Both the position numbers and the translations under genes were made by a program. The notes under the pieces were generated by a model. It saw only the letters and a program-made list of their open reading frames with translations, did not search any database and was not told the origin of the DNA. Positions 44,035 through 53,135 of a DNA stretch of 64,000 nt are shown here, in pieces. Position 1 is the first letter of the stretch. Each line of letters starts with the position of its first letter. Source of the DNA: Brumimicrobium sp033722555 (GTDB taxonomy: Bacteria > Bacteroidota > Bacteroidia > Flavobacteriales_D > Crocinitomicaceae); the NCBI GenBank assembly GCA_033722555.1, contig JAWVYS010000001.1, positions 124,001 through 188,000 of the forward strand, in the 5' to 3' direction.

Positions 44035-45627
44035 TTATTTGACAACAACAATGGAGGAGGTGTCTATTTCAGGGAATCTGGCGAACCAAAAACTTCTGTT
44101 CTCTTTGTTGGGAACCATCCAATACCTGTCGAAATTATATGCTGCACGTGCAGAATATCCGTTAACCGATTTCAGGTGTAATGCTTGAGCGCCAAGCATG
44201 GCATCTATCTGATAGTGAATAATCGTTGACTGTAATTCTGAAGTGTCGGGTTCATAGGAAATAATACTTCCTTCAGGTACATGCTCCAGTTTACTAACAA
44301 TATTTTCGTGCCTGTTTTGCATTGTTTTTTTTGCGGTGGTATTAGCAGCATCGAATAGCAAAAAATTGTCTACTATCAACAAAGGCAACGCAACAAGGAA
44401 AACAGACCAGCTTCGAATTTTAGTTTTTCTGATTATCAGTAGAAAGAGGGTTCCGGCACTAAGAGCAAAAAAGAGGATCTGGACGTTTATAACCCGAGTC
44501 ATTGATCGCATGGCGCCATATCCGGGAATTTTCTGGATAAAGTAATACAACGAGTACTCATCTATTCTCAAAGTAAAAAGAAAGGTCATCAATCCGGCGA
44601 AAAGGAGGATAATTAAGGGTCTGCCTAAAATCTTTTTGAGTTTTTTAAATCTGAATACAAGGAGCAAAGAAACGAGTATAAAAGAACCAAAAGCTATCCA
44701 GCCCGAGAAAATCCAGTGGTCCCAGAAAGCAGGATGTCCCAGCATGTTTCCTTCCAGATAGCCGTGTATAAGGCTTTCGGGAGGAGGAGTCAGGTAACTT
44801 AGTAATCCAGGTAAGCTGTGACTTATCTCTTGATACGTGTGCAGGGCGGAATCCTTGGATCTTCTGTAATACGGAGCAAAGAGCCAGTAAACAAGGATCA
44901 GATTTATAATAATGGAAATTGTATAGAAAAGGAGTGTCCGGATGGAAGAGAGTTGTTGAAAAATAGTCTTCTTATTTTTGATTCCAACAATTAGGAATAC
45001 GGTAAAAAAAGGAATAAAAAACAGAAATCCGAGATAGATTCCACAGTAGAACTGATACACTAGAAGGGTTGAAGCTAAAACAAAATACTTCGGTTTGAGA
45101 TTTTTGTCCCACATCAAAAGAGCCCATAGAGCCAATGGTAGAGCGAAACGAGGAAAGGTTTGCGCATGATTCATTTGGGAGGCCAGAGACAAAGAAAATG
45201 TGAAAATAAATGCTGCTATTCCTGCGATCCATGGATTTTTAAAAATAAAATCAAACAGTTTGAATGAACAGGCATAGTTCAGAATCACCAATGTTATTGT
45301 CCACCACTGGAATGCCGTAAAGAGATCTAAGCCAATTATTCTGTAAAAAGCATAGATTGGTGCCGTACCGATGAGGTTGTCTGACAGAGAGATGACCTCG
45401 GCTTCAGGATACATGAAGGAGGCATTCCAATACTCCTGAACCTCTCCAGTCATAAACTGTTTGCCGTGCTCAAGTATAAATATATTGAAGCGCGTATCTC
45501 CAAGATCACCCGGAAGCAATTCCAGTCCTGCACCTATATAGGGAATAACATTAAAAAAAATACCCGCGATTAAGGGAATGATGAAAGCTAAGAAAAAAGC
45601 AGAAATCCGTAAATTACCTGAATTCAT
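44035..45627 (-). CDS. Polytopic membrane protein, possibly a GT-C-type glycosyltransferase
   Basis: I do not recognise a specific family for this 530-residue protein. It has about ten to twelve membrane helices. The loop after helix 1 (about residues 30-75) is hydrophilic and includes Gly-Asp-Leu-Gly-Asp-Thr-Arg, an acidic first loop like that of GT-C glycosyltransferases using polyprenyl-phosphate sugars. The C-terminal 95 residues form a soluble extracytoplasmic domain. The GT-C idea rests on topology and the acidic loop only. The ATG lies inside the end of the upstream lipoprotein gene (14-bp overlap), so the two are coupled. Confidence 0.75.
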   Translation of the reverse strand: MNSGNLRISAFFLAFIIPLIAGIFFNVIPYIGAGLELLPGDLGDTRFNIFILEHGKQFMTGEVQEYWNASFMYPEAEVISLSDNLIGTAPIYAFYRIIGLDLFTAFQWWTITLVILNYACSFKLFDFIFKNPWIAGIAAFIFTFSLSLASQMNHAQTFPRFALPLALWALLMWDKNLKPKYFVLASTLLVYQFYCGIYLGFLFFIPFFTVFLIVGIKNKKTIFQQLSSIRTLLFYTISIIINLILVYWLFAPYYRRSKDSALHTYQEISHSLPGLLSYLTPPPESLIHGYLEGNMLGHPAFWDHWIFSGWIAFGSFILVSLLLVFRFKKLKKILGRPLIILLFAGLMTFLFTLRIDEYSLYYFIQKIPGYGAMRSMTRVINVQILFFALSAGTLFLLIIRKTKIRSWSVFLVALPLLIVDNFLLFDAANTTAKKTMQNRHENIVSKLEHVPEGSIISYEPDTSELQSTIIHYQIDAMLGAQALHLKSVNGYSARAAYNFDRYWMVPNKENRSFWFARFPEIDTSSIVVVK

Positions 45628-46609
45628 AATCTACCGATATTTTTTTTATGACATTTTTGAAAAGCGTGTCTTCCTCTCGGTAAGTACTGATGTGCAATGG
45701 TAGTCCATCCTTATAGAAAACCCTTGTTTTCGTACTGCTGATAAATTCATCAGGTACTGAGAACAGACTATCGCTGTACCCTAAGCATTGCCCGTTCTGG
45801 TCGTAATTGAAATTTCGTCGTGTTTCAAAACCATTGTTGAAGAAGGATTGATTTTTGACCATCTTACTGGAATGATACTCGTTGTAGAGAATTCTGTTTT
45901 TCATTACGAGATTCTTGAGCCTAAAAACTTCATGTATTTCTTCCGGGGTTCCGTAATAATAAATCGTTTTATCCCCGGGCTGATAATTTTTATCAATGAA
46001 GAGAACATTCCAATTCGAACTGTCCAGGATAAAAACATGATTTTCCTCTGCGGGACTTAAGGTATTTCGGTATTCTTTGGTTAGGGAATCTTCTTTCACC
46101 AGTTCAAGGCGCTTAAAAAGCTGGGCCGCTTCCATGATAGAAAAAATTGTTAGTAAACTTTGATTGCTTTTGTAAATCAGGTCGTTACTTATGTTGGGCT
46201 TTGAATATCCTGTTTCATCCGGAGCACCGTTATAACTCACGTAATGCGTAGCTACGTTTATTTCCGCATGAAATTCTTTGAGACGAAATTCCTTAACAAA
46301 ACCGTTTTTAAAAAAATAGGAACGTTTTTTAACCGGCAAGGTGTCAAAATCGCGTTCAATACTGTCTGGTTCGAAGGTTTCAAAATAAGAAAGATGTATT
46401 GCACGAATTTGCCTTTCATTTACTATGTCTCCGTCAAACCACAATGGAAAACTTACATGCTTCAAGGAAAAATCATTGAAATATCTCCAGTTGATTAATC
46501 CTTGAGTTTCCAGGGCTATTTTCTCAGTCTGTTCTTTTTTAGCCTTACTTTTTTCCGAACAGGATAAAACAAGGAATAAAAGGAAGAAAAAATAAACTGA
46601 TTTACTCAT
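45614..46609 (-). CDS. Lipoprotein of unknown function
   Basis: A 331-residue lipoprotein. Residues 1-18 form a signal with lipobox Leu-Val-Leu-Ser-Cys, followed by Lys/Glu-rich residues. The mature part is beta-rich, with repeated elements of the type Phe-x-Lys-Asp-Gly or Phe-x-Asn-Gly-Phe that recall the short-repeat antitoxin/MORN-like proteins of Bacteroidota, but I cannot assign a domain. Its start overlaps the stop of the beta-CASP gene by 4 bp, and its end overlaps the membrane protein start by 14 bp. It is the middle gene of a tightly coupled three-gene block. Confidence 0.75.
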   Translation of the reverse strand: MSKSVYFFFLLFLVLSCSEKSKAKKEQTEKIALETQGLINWRYFNDFSLKHVSFPLWFDGDIVNERQIRAIHLSYFETFEPDSIERDFDTLPVKKRSYFFKNGFVKEFRLKEFHAEINVATHYVSYNGAPDETGYSKPNISNDLIYKSNQSLLTIFSIMEAAQLFKRLELVKEDSLTKEYRNTLSPAEENHVFILDSSNWNVLFIDKNYQPGDKTIYYYGTPEEIHEVFRLKNLVMKNRILYNEYHSSKMVKNQSFFNNGFETRRNFNYDQNGQCLGYSDSLFSVPDEFISSTKTRVFYKDGLPLHISTYREEDTLFKNVIKKISVDYEFR

Positions 46610-48012
46610 GACCCCAGTTTAAAAGTTTCATCTTTTTTCGGAATCAGCACAGTATGAAAACCAGATTCCGTTAATTTTTCTTTAAACGTTTTCCGTGCTT
46701 CATCTTCGCCATGAACGAGAAAAATCTTTTTAACCATTCCCGGATTCTGAGTGGACAGATACCTGATCATTTCATCATAATCTCCATGAGCACTAAGTGA
46801 TTTAAAGACTTTGACATCCGCTTTGACCTTTTTTTCCTCTCCAAAAATAGTTACTACTTTATCTCCCTTCTGTAGTTTCCCCCCTAAAGAGTTGGGCTCT
46901 GCATAGCCGACGAAGAGAATCGTATTTTTCTTATCTTCTATCGCGTGAAATATATGGTGTTTTACCCTGCCCGCTTCGGCCATTCCTGATGCCGAAATAA
47001 TAACGCAAGGGGATTTTGTGTTGTTAAGAATTTGCGAAGACTCCTTTTCTTTGATATACATCAGCTTATTGAAACCAAAAGGATCTTTTCGAGAGGTGAT
47101 GAACCGTTGAACCTCGGGAGTAAGCAGATGAGAGAATTTCCGAGTTATTTCTGTTGCATCTGTAGCGAGCGGGCTGTCTACAAAAATTCTAATATCAGGC
47201 AGCAGTCCGTAAAGGTCAAGTTTGTTTAAGGCAAAAACGATCTCTTGTGTTCTTCCTAAACTGAATGCCGGTATGATTAATTTACCTTTCTTCTTGATAA
47301 GTGTATGTTTGATGAGATCGAGCATTTCCTGTTCGGCATGCAGCGTTTGATCGTGTAGACGGTCACCATAGGTTGATTCACAAATAATGTAATCGGCCTG
47401 AGGAACTGTCTCAGGGTTTCGGATAAGCGAGGTATTATAGCGACCTATGTCGGCCGTATATAGCAAAGAATGTTTTTCGCTTATCTCATCAATATTCAGA
47501 TAAATAGCAGCGCTTCCCAAAATATGACCATTTGGGATAAAGGTGGCATCAATTCCGTCAATGATACTTGTGCGCTCATTCTCCTTTACAATAACAAAAT
47601 TTTTAAGGGCATTTTCTACATCACTTAGCAGATAAAGCGGTTTATAAGCGTTTTCTTCACTCCGACCGTGTTTTTTATTCGAATATCTCACATCCGCTTC
47701 TTGTATGTAGGCACTGTCTCTGAGCATTATTTCACAAAGGGCATAGGTTGCCTCAGTACAAAAAATAGGTCCCTCAAAACCTTCTTTTACAAGCTTAGGA
47801 ATCAGACCTGAGTGATCGATGTGAGCATGAGAAAGTAAAACAGCTTTAATCGCTTCAGGATTTTCTATCTCTTCACTATTCATCGAATAGGTTTCTTTCC
47901 CCATCCCCTGATACATTCCGTAATCGAGTAGTATTTTTTTATTATCCCAGAGTTGAACGACAAACTTACTTCCCGTAACTGTACCCGCTGCCCCCGCAAA
48001 AGTTAATCTCAT
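46606..48012 (-). CDS. Beta-CASP metallo-beta-lactamase-fold nuclease
   Basis: A 468-residue protein of the CPSF/RNase-like metallo-hydrolase family, expected to cut RNA. The zinc motif His-x-His-x-Asp-His is at residues 62-67 in Ser-His-Ala-His-Ile-Asp-His-Ser-Gly, the next ligand His is in Asn-Gly-His-Ile-Leu-Gly-Ser-Ala, and the Asp in Tyr-Thr-Ala-Asp-Ile-Gly. The beta-CASP region follows (about 205-350). An RMMBL-type C-terminus contains Ser-Ala-His-Gly-Asp-Tyr and Leu-Val-His-Gly-Glu. No KH domain is present, unlike archaeal CPSF. The lipoprotein start overlaps its stop by 4 bp. Confidence 0.92.
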   Translation of the reverse strand: MRLTFAGAAGTVTGSKFVVQLWDNKKILLDYGMYQGMGKETYSMNSEEIENPEAIKAVLLSHAHIDHSGLIPKLVKEGFEGPIFCTEATYALCEIMLRDSAYIQEADVRYSNKKHGRSEENAYKPLYLLSDVENALKNFVIVKENERTSIIDGIDATFIPNGHILGSAAIYLNIDEISEKHSLLYTADIGRYNTSLIRNPETVPQADYIICESTYGDRLHDQTLHAEQEMLDLIKHTLIKKKGKLIIPAFSLGRTQEIVFALNKLDLYGLLPDIRIFVDSPLATDATEITRKFSHLLTPEVQRFITSRKDPFGFNKLMYIKEKESSQILNNTKSPCVIISASGMAEAGRVKHHIFHAIEDKKNTILFVGYAEPNSLGGKLQKGDKVVTIFGEEKKVKADVKVFKSLSAHGDYDEMIRYLSTQNPGMVKKIFLVHGEDEARKTFKEKLTESGFHTVLIPKKDETFKLGS

Positions 48013-48095
48013 ACATTTTCTTTTCGAATGATAAATCTACATAAAATTGAGTGCTTAAGAAAAACCTCAAGGAGGAAATTACAATGAGAGATGAA

Positions 48096-48127
48096 ACAAA
48101 AAAGCCGTAATCAACTGATTACGGCTT
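48096..48127 (-). terminator. Rho-independent terminator after the T9SS protease gene
   Basis: Positions 48102-48113 and 48116-48127 form a near-perfect 12-bp stem (arms contain AAGCCGTAATCA). On the minus strand the hairpin is followed by a T-run (the A residues at 48098-48103 on the plus strand). It lies 22 bp after the stop of the protease gene. Confidence 0.88.
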
Positions 48128-48149
48128 GAATTATTTCAACAATCCACAA

Positions 48150-50450
48150 TTACTCGACGATTATTTTCTTCGTTATAATCCCTGAAAAAGTGCTAATTCT
48201 AAGAAGGTAAACACCTGCGGATAGTTTATTATGACTAAAATTGGATATCGTGTTGTCCGTCACTTGCTGAGCGATAATCTTACCGGTCAGATCCTGAAGG
48301 ATGATTTCTTTACTGCCTGAAAAATTCATTTCTAATGTGAAACTTCCATTATTCGGGTTTGGGAAAACCTTGATCTCCTGTTCAAGATTGATCTCCTGAA
48401 GACCCGCCGTATTCTGAGCACAGAAAGGGAAAGTAATGGAATTTCCAAAGTTTGACTGAGCCTCAGTCAGTTCTCCAAGCAATTGACCATTCGTAGCTCT
48501 GCTTAATTGCATACTACCGTCAAAATCACAACCGTTGAATGATGAACCGTTAAGACCATCCCCGTAAGAATCATTCAGTATAAGGTCATAACAACCTTCA
48601 ATCAAACAGAAGTTTTCTGAAACCAGCATAGTAGTATTTCCGGGATTGGTGTATCCTCCTCCTTGATACCAGGTATAGCTGTTAGCATCTACCACAGACC
48701 ATGAGATTTCATCTGCAAAACAGTCAAGCGTGAGATCCATAGTTATAATTTCTCCTTCAATAACAGCCATGAAATTCGAGAACATCGAATTATTCGAGGT
48801 TTCTTGATCGGCCTGTCCGTTCGGATTAGAAACAGTAACGGTAATATCATTACTTCCATTTACCGCCCCGAAGTAAGGAAGGTTAACATCCTCAGACTGG
48901 AAGGTTGTCAAATTACCGGTCCAGTTAATGTTTTGAGGAGGATTATTGTTGTAAGTATAAGTTATTGTCGCGGAGGTCAAGGTCTGCGCACCATTGTTTC
49001 TGATAGTGACCTTCGGATAAGCTGCCGGACCACAAATTATTCCATCCACACCGATTAGATCATTTACCGCCACATCGTAATCCAAGGGATCAAAATATGG
49101 ATCGTATCCGTCGATAAAGGAAACCCCTGAAGAATTCGGGTCTAACCAATGCTTTAATTGTTCGGCGTTTGAACTTCCTGCAGGTTCCCACGAATTATAA
49201 ACTCTTCCGTAGTAATCCGGTGCACTTAAATTACTGCATGATGCACCTCCTCCCCAGAGTTGGCCGATAATTCGTTGGTTTTGATCGAACAACGGAGATC
49301 CTGAAGAACCGCCTTCTGTAGTTGTGTTTCTGTCCCAGACAACCTCCCAGCTGCTGTTAGGTTCCGTTGAACCCATGGCCTGAACTGCCTGTGATGCGTT
49401 ATCATCAAACGAAATTTTCTTTATATCTCCTGAAGGATGATGGATACTGACAGTTGAAGTAGGAACAACATCCGCATTATTCCATCCCGAGAAATACGGG
49501 GTATGTGTTTGAGGTACGGTACCGTTGGACAAACCGCCGGTGATTTCTACCAAGCAAAAATCTGAAGGTGTTCTTCTGGATCTTAGAACGGCTCCTGATA
49601 AACTCTGGAAAGAGGGCGAAGTAGAGGGATTTGGACAGTTTTGTGCCTGCCACTGGAACCTGAATACCCAGTTTGTTGGGTTGGAATAACAGTGGTTCGC
49701 CGTAAGAACATAAGGTGTTCCATCGTTGAGCGTGTTGTTAATCAAAGCTCCCGAGCAGAAACCGTTTCCACCCGAAACAAGCATAACTGCGCTGTTTCTT
49801 TGATTCACCCAGTTTCCACCATCCGGGCAGTTAACGTTCATATTACAGGATCCGGAACTACCGAATGCTTTTTCCTGAAACTCAACGGCCGTTCTGTAAC
49901 CATGGGTTACCCGGCTGACCTCAACATTTCCAGGGTTTAAAATGTTTGATTTCGGAACGTAATATTCAATGATCACTTCGCTCCCGGGAACCAGTTCTGT
50001 CCCTAATTCACCTTTGTAGATGTGATTCTGCTGAAATTTTCCCAGAATGAATGTTTTGTCGGGATTATATACGAAAAGCTCGTTACCTTCAGGAATTTGT
50101 GTGTTTACAAATGAAAGATTAACTGTTTTGGCGTTCGTGGCCTCAATTTTCAGCAGCCAGATCCTGTCTCCGCTTGGAAGATCGAACCATGTTCCGGAAT
50201 TATTAAGATCCAGTGATGTTTCGTTGTTGTATCCAAATCGCCAGGGTCCGTTTCCTAATTTATCATTGATTGCGTCCTCGGCTTTAAGCGCCTCGATATC
50301 CGGCTGGGGAAAGACTTTTTCATCAATCTGTTTGGCCTTTTTTAAGGTATAGCTGTAACCGTAGGGATTTCCTCCATCCCCTTGTTGAGCCTTCACTCCG
50401 AGCGAGCACACAAAAGCAGTCGCTGTTAAAAGTAAATACTTCATTTTCAT
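48150..50450 (-). CDS. Secreted trypsin-like protease with a T9SS type A sorting domain
   Basis: A 766-residue secreted protease. The signal peptide covers residues 1-21 (ends Val-Lys-Ala-Gln). The S1-fold catalytic domain spans about 195-440. The triad is His253 in Thr-Ala-Asn-His-Cys, Asp297 in Ser-Asp-Phe-Cys-Leu, and Ser383 in Glu-Gly-Gly-Ser-Ser-Gly-Ser-Pro. The latter is close to lysyl endopeptidase (protease I) motifs. Residues 455-680 hold Ig-like/CARDB-like repeats. The last 75 residues are the type A sorting domain (Phe-Pro-Asn-Pro-Asn-Asn-Gly near its start). More than ten cysteines suggest several disulfides. An exported redoxin gene lies 20 bp upstream. Confidence 0.93.
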   Translation of the reverse strand: MKMKYLLLTATAFVCSLGVKAQQGDGGNPYGYSYTLKKAKQIDEKVFPQPDIEALKAEDAINDKLGNGPWRFGYNNETSLDLNNSGTWFDLPSGDRIWLLKIEATNAKTVNLSFVNTQIPEGNELFVYNPDKTFILGKFQQNHIYKGELGTELVPGSEVIIEYYVPKSNILNPGNVEVSRVTHGYRTAVEFQEKAFGSSGSCNMNVNCPDGGNWVNQRNSAVMLVSGGNGFCSGALINNTLNDGTPYVLTANHCYSNPTNWVFRFQWQAQNCPNPSTSPSFQSLSGAVLRSRRTPSDFCLVEITGGLSNGTVPQTHTPYFSGWNNADVVPTSTVSIHHPSGDIKKISFDDNASQAVQAMGSTEPNSSWEVVWDRNTTTEGGSSGSPLFDQNQRIIGQLWGGGASCSNLSAPDYYGRVYNSWEPAGSSNAEQLKHWLDPNSSGVSFIDGYDPYFDPLDYDVAVNDLIGVDGIICGPAAYPKVTIRNNGAQTLTSATITYTYNNNPPQNINWTGNLTTFQSEDVNLPYFGAVNGSNDITVTVSNPNGQADQETSNNSMFSNFMAVIEGEIITMDLTLDCFADEISWSVVDANSYTWYQGGGYTNPGNTTMLVSENFCLIEGCYDLILNDSYGDGLNGSSFNGCDFDGSMQLSRATNGQLLGELTEAQSNFGNSITFPFCAQNTAGLQEINLEQEIKVFPNPNNGSFTLEMNFSGSKEIILQDLTGKIIAQQVTDNTISNFSHNKLSAGVYLLRISTFSGIITKKIIVE

Positions 50451-50470
50451 AGTTTATTCTTTGGGTTTAT

Positions 50471-51103
50471 TTATTTTCTTTTTATACTGCATCCTTTCGG
50501 AGCTGTTTTCGGATTTAGGATTTTTGAACCGGAGCCCACGGCTTCGATCGCATCGCTTAAATAAGTTTCTTTTACTTTCTCTGACGGATTCCAGGAATTA
50601 TCAATAGCTCCTTCATAAGCCAGTTTGAAATCATTATCGAACAAAAATATATGCGGTGTAGTTTTCGCTCCAAATGCATCAGCTAGCTCATGATTCTTGT
50701 CAAGCAAGTATTTCATGGAATAATTTTTTTCATCTTTCCTTTTTTTCATGTCTTTCAGCCCGTCACCTTTTGATCTTTTGGCTTCATTGCTGTTTATTAA
50801 AACGAAATTCAGCCCGTTTCGGTTGGCAATTTCAGCCAGGTCGTTATAATCTTTTTCCCAACCGGCGAAATTTTCTCCTCCTATTACGAAGGGACAAGTG
50901 TTGCATGAAAAAACGACCACAAGACCCTGATCTCCCATTAAATTCTTAAGACTGAGTTTTTCGTTTTCCGTAGATCGCATCAGATGTTCCTGAAGAGGAG
51001 CAGAATCTCCTATTTTCAAGGGTTCCATTTTTTCATGTGCGCCCTGAAAAGCGATGAACGGATATAATAGAAGTAATGTGAAATAAAGTTTTAGCACCTT
51101 CAT
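50471..51103 (-). CDS. Exported redoxin (thioredoxin-fold, AhpC/TlpA-like)
   Basis: A 210-residue thioredoxin-fold protein with an N-terminal hydrophobic signal (about residues 1-21), so it acts in the periplasm. The active site is Cys-Asn-Thr-Cys-Pro-Phe-Val, and a cis-proline occurs in Ala-Lys-Thr-Thr-Pro-His-Ile. This matches peroxiredoxin-like family members that take Cys-x-x-Cys in place of a single peroxidatic Cys. It lies 20 bp upstream of the cysteine-rich T9SS protease on the same strand, so the two are probably co-transcribed. A dyad, AGCTCA-N5-TGAGCT, lies just upstream (51117-51133). Confidence 0.88.
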   Translation of the reverse strand: MKVLKLYFTLLLLYPFIAFQGAHEKMEPLKIGDSAPLQEHLMRSTENEKLSLKNLMGDQGLVVVFSCNTCPFVIGGENFAGWEKDYNDLAEIANRNGLNFVLINSNEAKRSKGDGLKDMKKRKDEKNYSMKYLLDKNHELADAFGAKTTPHIFLFDNDFKLAYEGAIDNSWNPSEKVKETYLSDAIEAVGSGSKILNPKTAPKGCSIKRK

Positions 51104-51116
51104 AAATTTTCTTGTA

Positions 51117-51133
51117 AGCTCAAATTATGAGCT
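51117..51133. promoter_or_regulatory. Dyad AGCTCA-N5-TGAGCT in a divergent promoter region
   Basis: A perfect 6-bp inverted repeat with a 5-nt centre lies 14 bp upstream of the redoxin ATG and 110 bp upstream of the divergent secreted-protein gene. It may be an operator. No exact TANNTTTG box is visible on either side. Confidence 0.3.
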
Positions 51134-51243
51134 AAATTTAAAGTAAATTAATATTTTTTTAGTAATTTTTTCATTCAAATTCTTAAAAGGTGATGATTAT
51201 TTATTAAACTAGGTTGAAACAATTCAGATTAAAAAATTTAGAC

Positions 51244-52479
51244 ATGAAGAAATATTTTTACATACTCTTGACAATTTTGTTTTTATCGAGTTCGCACGCT
51301 CAGCTGGAACTGGAAGCCGGAAATTATCCTTTTCATCAAATCGTTGAATGGAAAGGAGTCGGAACCTTGCTGATGAATAGTGATCCTGATTTGAAGGGCA
51401 AAGACTTCGGTTTAACACTTCTCGATACTTCAGGGTTAGTAGCGTGGAACAAACTAATATATCCCGCCTATAGCAGACCTTCTTTAATTCTGTCAGAGAA
51501 CTCAAATTACATCTATTTTCTCGATTTTTTAAAGGTTCGGAACAATCGTATCAGTTATATTCAGCTGAACCGAAGCGGGAGTTATGTTTCCAATGATGTT
51601 GATGTTCTTAAAGTGGTGAGAGCTTATGGATATACCAACCCTGATGATGTAGTTTTGCAGGAGGTGTTTAACACCCCTAAAGCTTTGGTAATGCACTTAA
51701 CGTTGGAAGTCAAGGAGAAAAAAATAGTTGAGAACTTTTTCGTTACGATAACACATCATAACAACAGAATTTATCATGTAAAAGGTCCTGAAACCAACCC
51801 CGACATGATTTCCAAAGGAAAGGAAGGTCTCTTCAATTATGCGGGAGGGAGTGAGGAAGACATTTATTTTTCACGAATAATTGCGCAGGACAACAGATTC
51901 CGTGCGTATTTTTATCCCATTAGCCCAAAAGCCGTTCCAAGGGAAGAATACGGATTTATGTTATTGCCTGACTTCTCTCCCATACCCTCCGAAATTATGA
52001 ATTATGACCTCTCAGGTTCATATTATCAAGCTAAAAACGACGGTAAGACAGAGAAAAGACTTGGCGTGGGAATATACAAGAATGCTGAGTTTTATTATGT
52101 TGCTAATGATGAAAAAGACAGATGTGTAAAGGTTTACGGAAAGGATTCAAAAGGTGAAATTGCTGTACTCAATCAGTGTGAAAAAAAGGCCGAGGTGTCT
52201 AGAAAATATAATGCGAAGATTTACTGGATGAATAATATGGAAAATATAATCGTGGTGAGTAAGATTGAAGATACAGAAACTGCGCTAATTATTGATACCA
52301 ATAAAGTCGAAAGTATTAATGCCGGTAAGATTAATGCCGATTTGTTACAAATAAACCCTACTTCGTTTAAAGTAGAAAATAAAAGTTCTAATTTTGTCCA
52401 TCTCGTAGGAGATAAAGTATATACTTTTGACCTTGATCAACTCGGGGAACCGGGAAAAGCAGTTTTTAAGGAAAGATAA
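51244..52479 (+). CDS. Secreted protein of unknown function, possibly beta-propeller-like
   Basis: A 411-residue protein starting at the ATG at 51244; an in-frame TTG at 51214 would add ten residues ahead of the signal peptide. Residues 1-19 form a signal peptide ending His-Ala-Gln. The mature protein has many short beta-strands with aromatic and Asp/Gly turns, and repeated phrases such as Ile-Tyr-Phe-Leu-Asp, Ile-Tyr-Trp-Met-Asn and Val-Tyr-Thr-Phe-Asp, which suggest a propeller-like fold. There is no sorting domain or lipobox. The uridine kinase gene starts 2 bp after its stop, so they share a message. Confidence 0.75.
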   Translation: MKKYFYILLTILFLSSSHAQLELEAGNYPFHQIVEWKGVGTLLMNSDPDLKGKDFGLTLLDTSGLVAWNKLIYPAYSRPSLILSENSNYIYFLDFLKVRNNRISYIQLNRSGSYVSNDVDVLKVVRAYGYTNPDDVVLQEVFNTPKALVMHLTLEVKEKKIVENFFVTITHHNNRIYHVKGPETNPDMISKGKEGLFNYAGGSEEDIYFSRIIAQDNRFRAYFYPISPKAVPREEYGFMLLPDFSPIPSEIMNYDLSGSYYQAKNDGKTEKRLGVGIYKNAEFYYVANDEKDRCVKVYGKDSKGEIAVLNQCEKKAEVSRKYNAKIYWMNNMENIIVVSKIEDTETALIIDTNKVESINAGKINADLLQINPTSFKVENKSSNFVHLVGDKVYTFDLDQLGEPGKAVFKER

Positions 52480-52481
52480 TT

Positions 52482-53105
52482 ATGAAGGTAATCGGTATTT
52501 GTGGAGGAAGCGGTTCAGGAAAAACAACCTTATTGAATCGGCTTTCCGAACATTATAGCGATTATTCGCCTTCTGTTTTTTCCCTGGATAATTATTACCG
52601 ACCTTTAAAGGAACAGATTAGAGATGACAACAACGTTGTTAACTTTGATTTACCCACCGCTCTTAACAAGGAAAAACTAGAGAATGACTTGCGAAGACTC
52701 ATATCGGGAGAAACGATTGAGGTTTTCGAATACCAGTTCAATGCTGGAAACAACAAACATGTTCTCATTACCATCGAACCTTCAAGTCTGTTAATTGTGG
52801 AGGGACTTTTTGTGTTTGAATATGAGAATGTCAGAAAATTGTTGGATTATAGCATTTTTGTAGATGTTGATCCGGCTATTCAACTCGACAGAAGAATATA
52901 TCGTGACCAGGAATCAAGAGGATACTCAAGATCTGAAATTCTCTATCAGTGGGAAAACCACGTGATTCCCTGCTATGAAAAATATTTGGCACCGCATGAA
53001 ACCAAAGCGGATTTTATTTACCACAACGACAGTCGTTCTGAAAGTGATTTTTCAAGACTGATTACCACCCTTGAGGAAATATTACCTAAAGAAAAGGCGA
53101 TATAA
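52482..53105 (+). CDS. udk: Uridine kinase
   Basis: Phosphorylates uridine or cytidine in pyrimidine salvage. The protein is 207 residues, the usual length. The Walker A motif Gly-Gly-Ser-Gly-Ser-Gly-Lys-Thr-Thr is at residues 8-16. Ser-Leu-Asp-Asn-Tyr-Tyr-Arg and Phe-Asp-Leu-Pro-Thr-Ala are substrate-binding segments. Val-Asp-Val-Asp-Pro-Ala-Ile-Gln-Leu-Asp-Arg-Arg follows, close to the family lid region. It begins 2 bp after the secreted-protein gene. The giant kinase gene follows after 30 bp but has its own -7 box. Confidence 0.93.
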   Translation: MKVIGICGGSGSGKTTLLNRLSEHYSDYSPSVFSLDNYYRPLKEQIRDDNNVVNFDLPTALNKEKLENDLRRLISGETIEVFEYQFNAGNNKHVLITIEPSSLLIVEGLFVFEYENVRKLLDYSIFVDVDPAIQLDRRIYRDQESRGYSRSEILYQWENHVIPCYEKYLAPHETKADFIYHNDSRSESDFSRLITTLEEILPKEKAI

Positions 53106-53120
53106 CTCGTTCCAAATAAG

Positions 53121-53128
53121 TAGCTTTG
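53121..53128 (+). promoter_or_regulatory. -7 promoter box of the giant kinase gene (TAGCTTTG)
   Basis: TAGCTTTG lies 7 nt before the GTG start at 53136, so the transcript would begin about 2-3 nt before the start codon. This supports GTG as the real start. Confidence 0.45.
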
Positions 53129-53135
53129 TGTTAAG

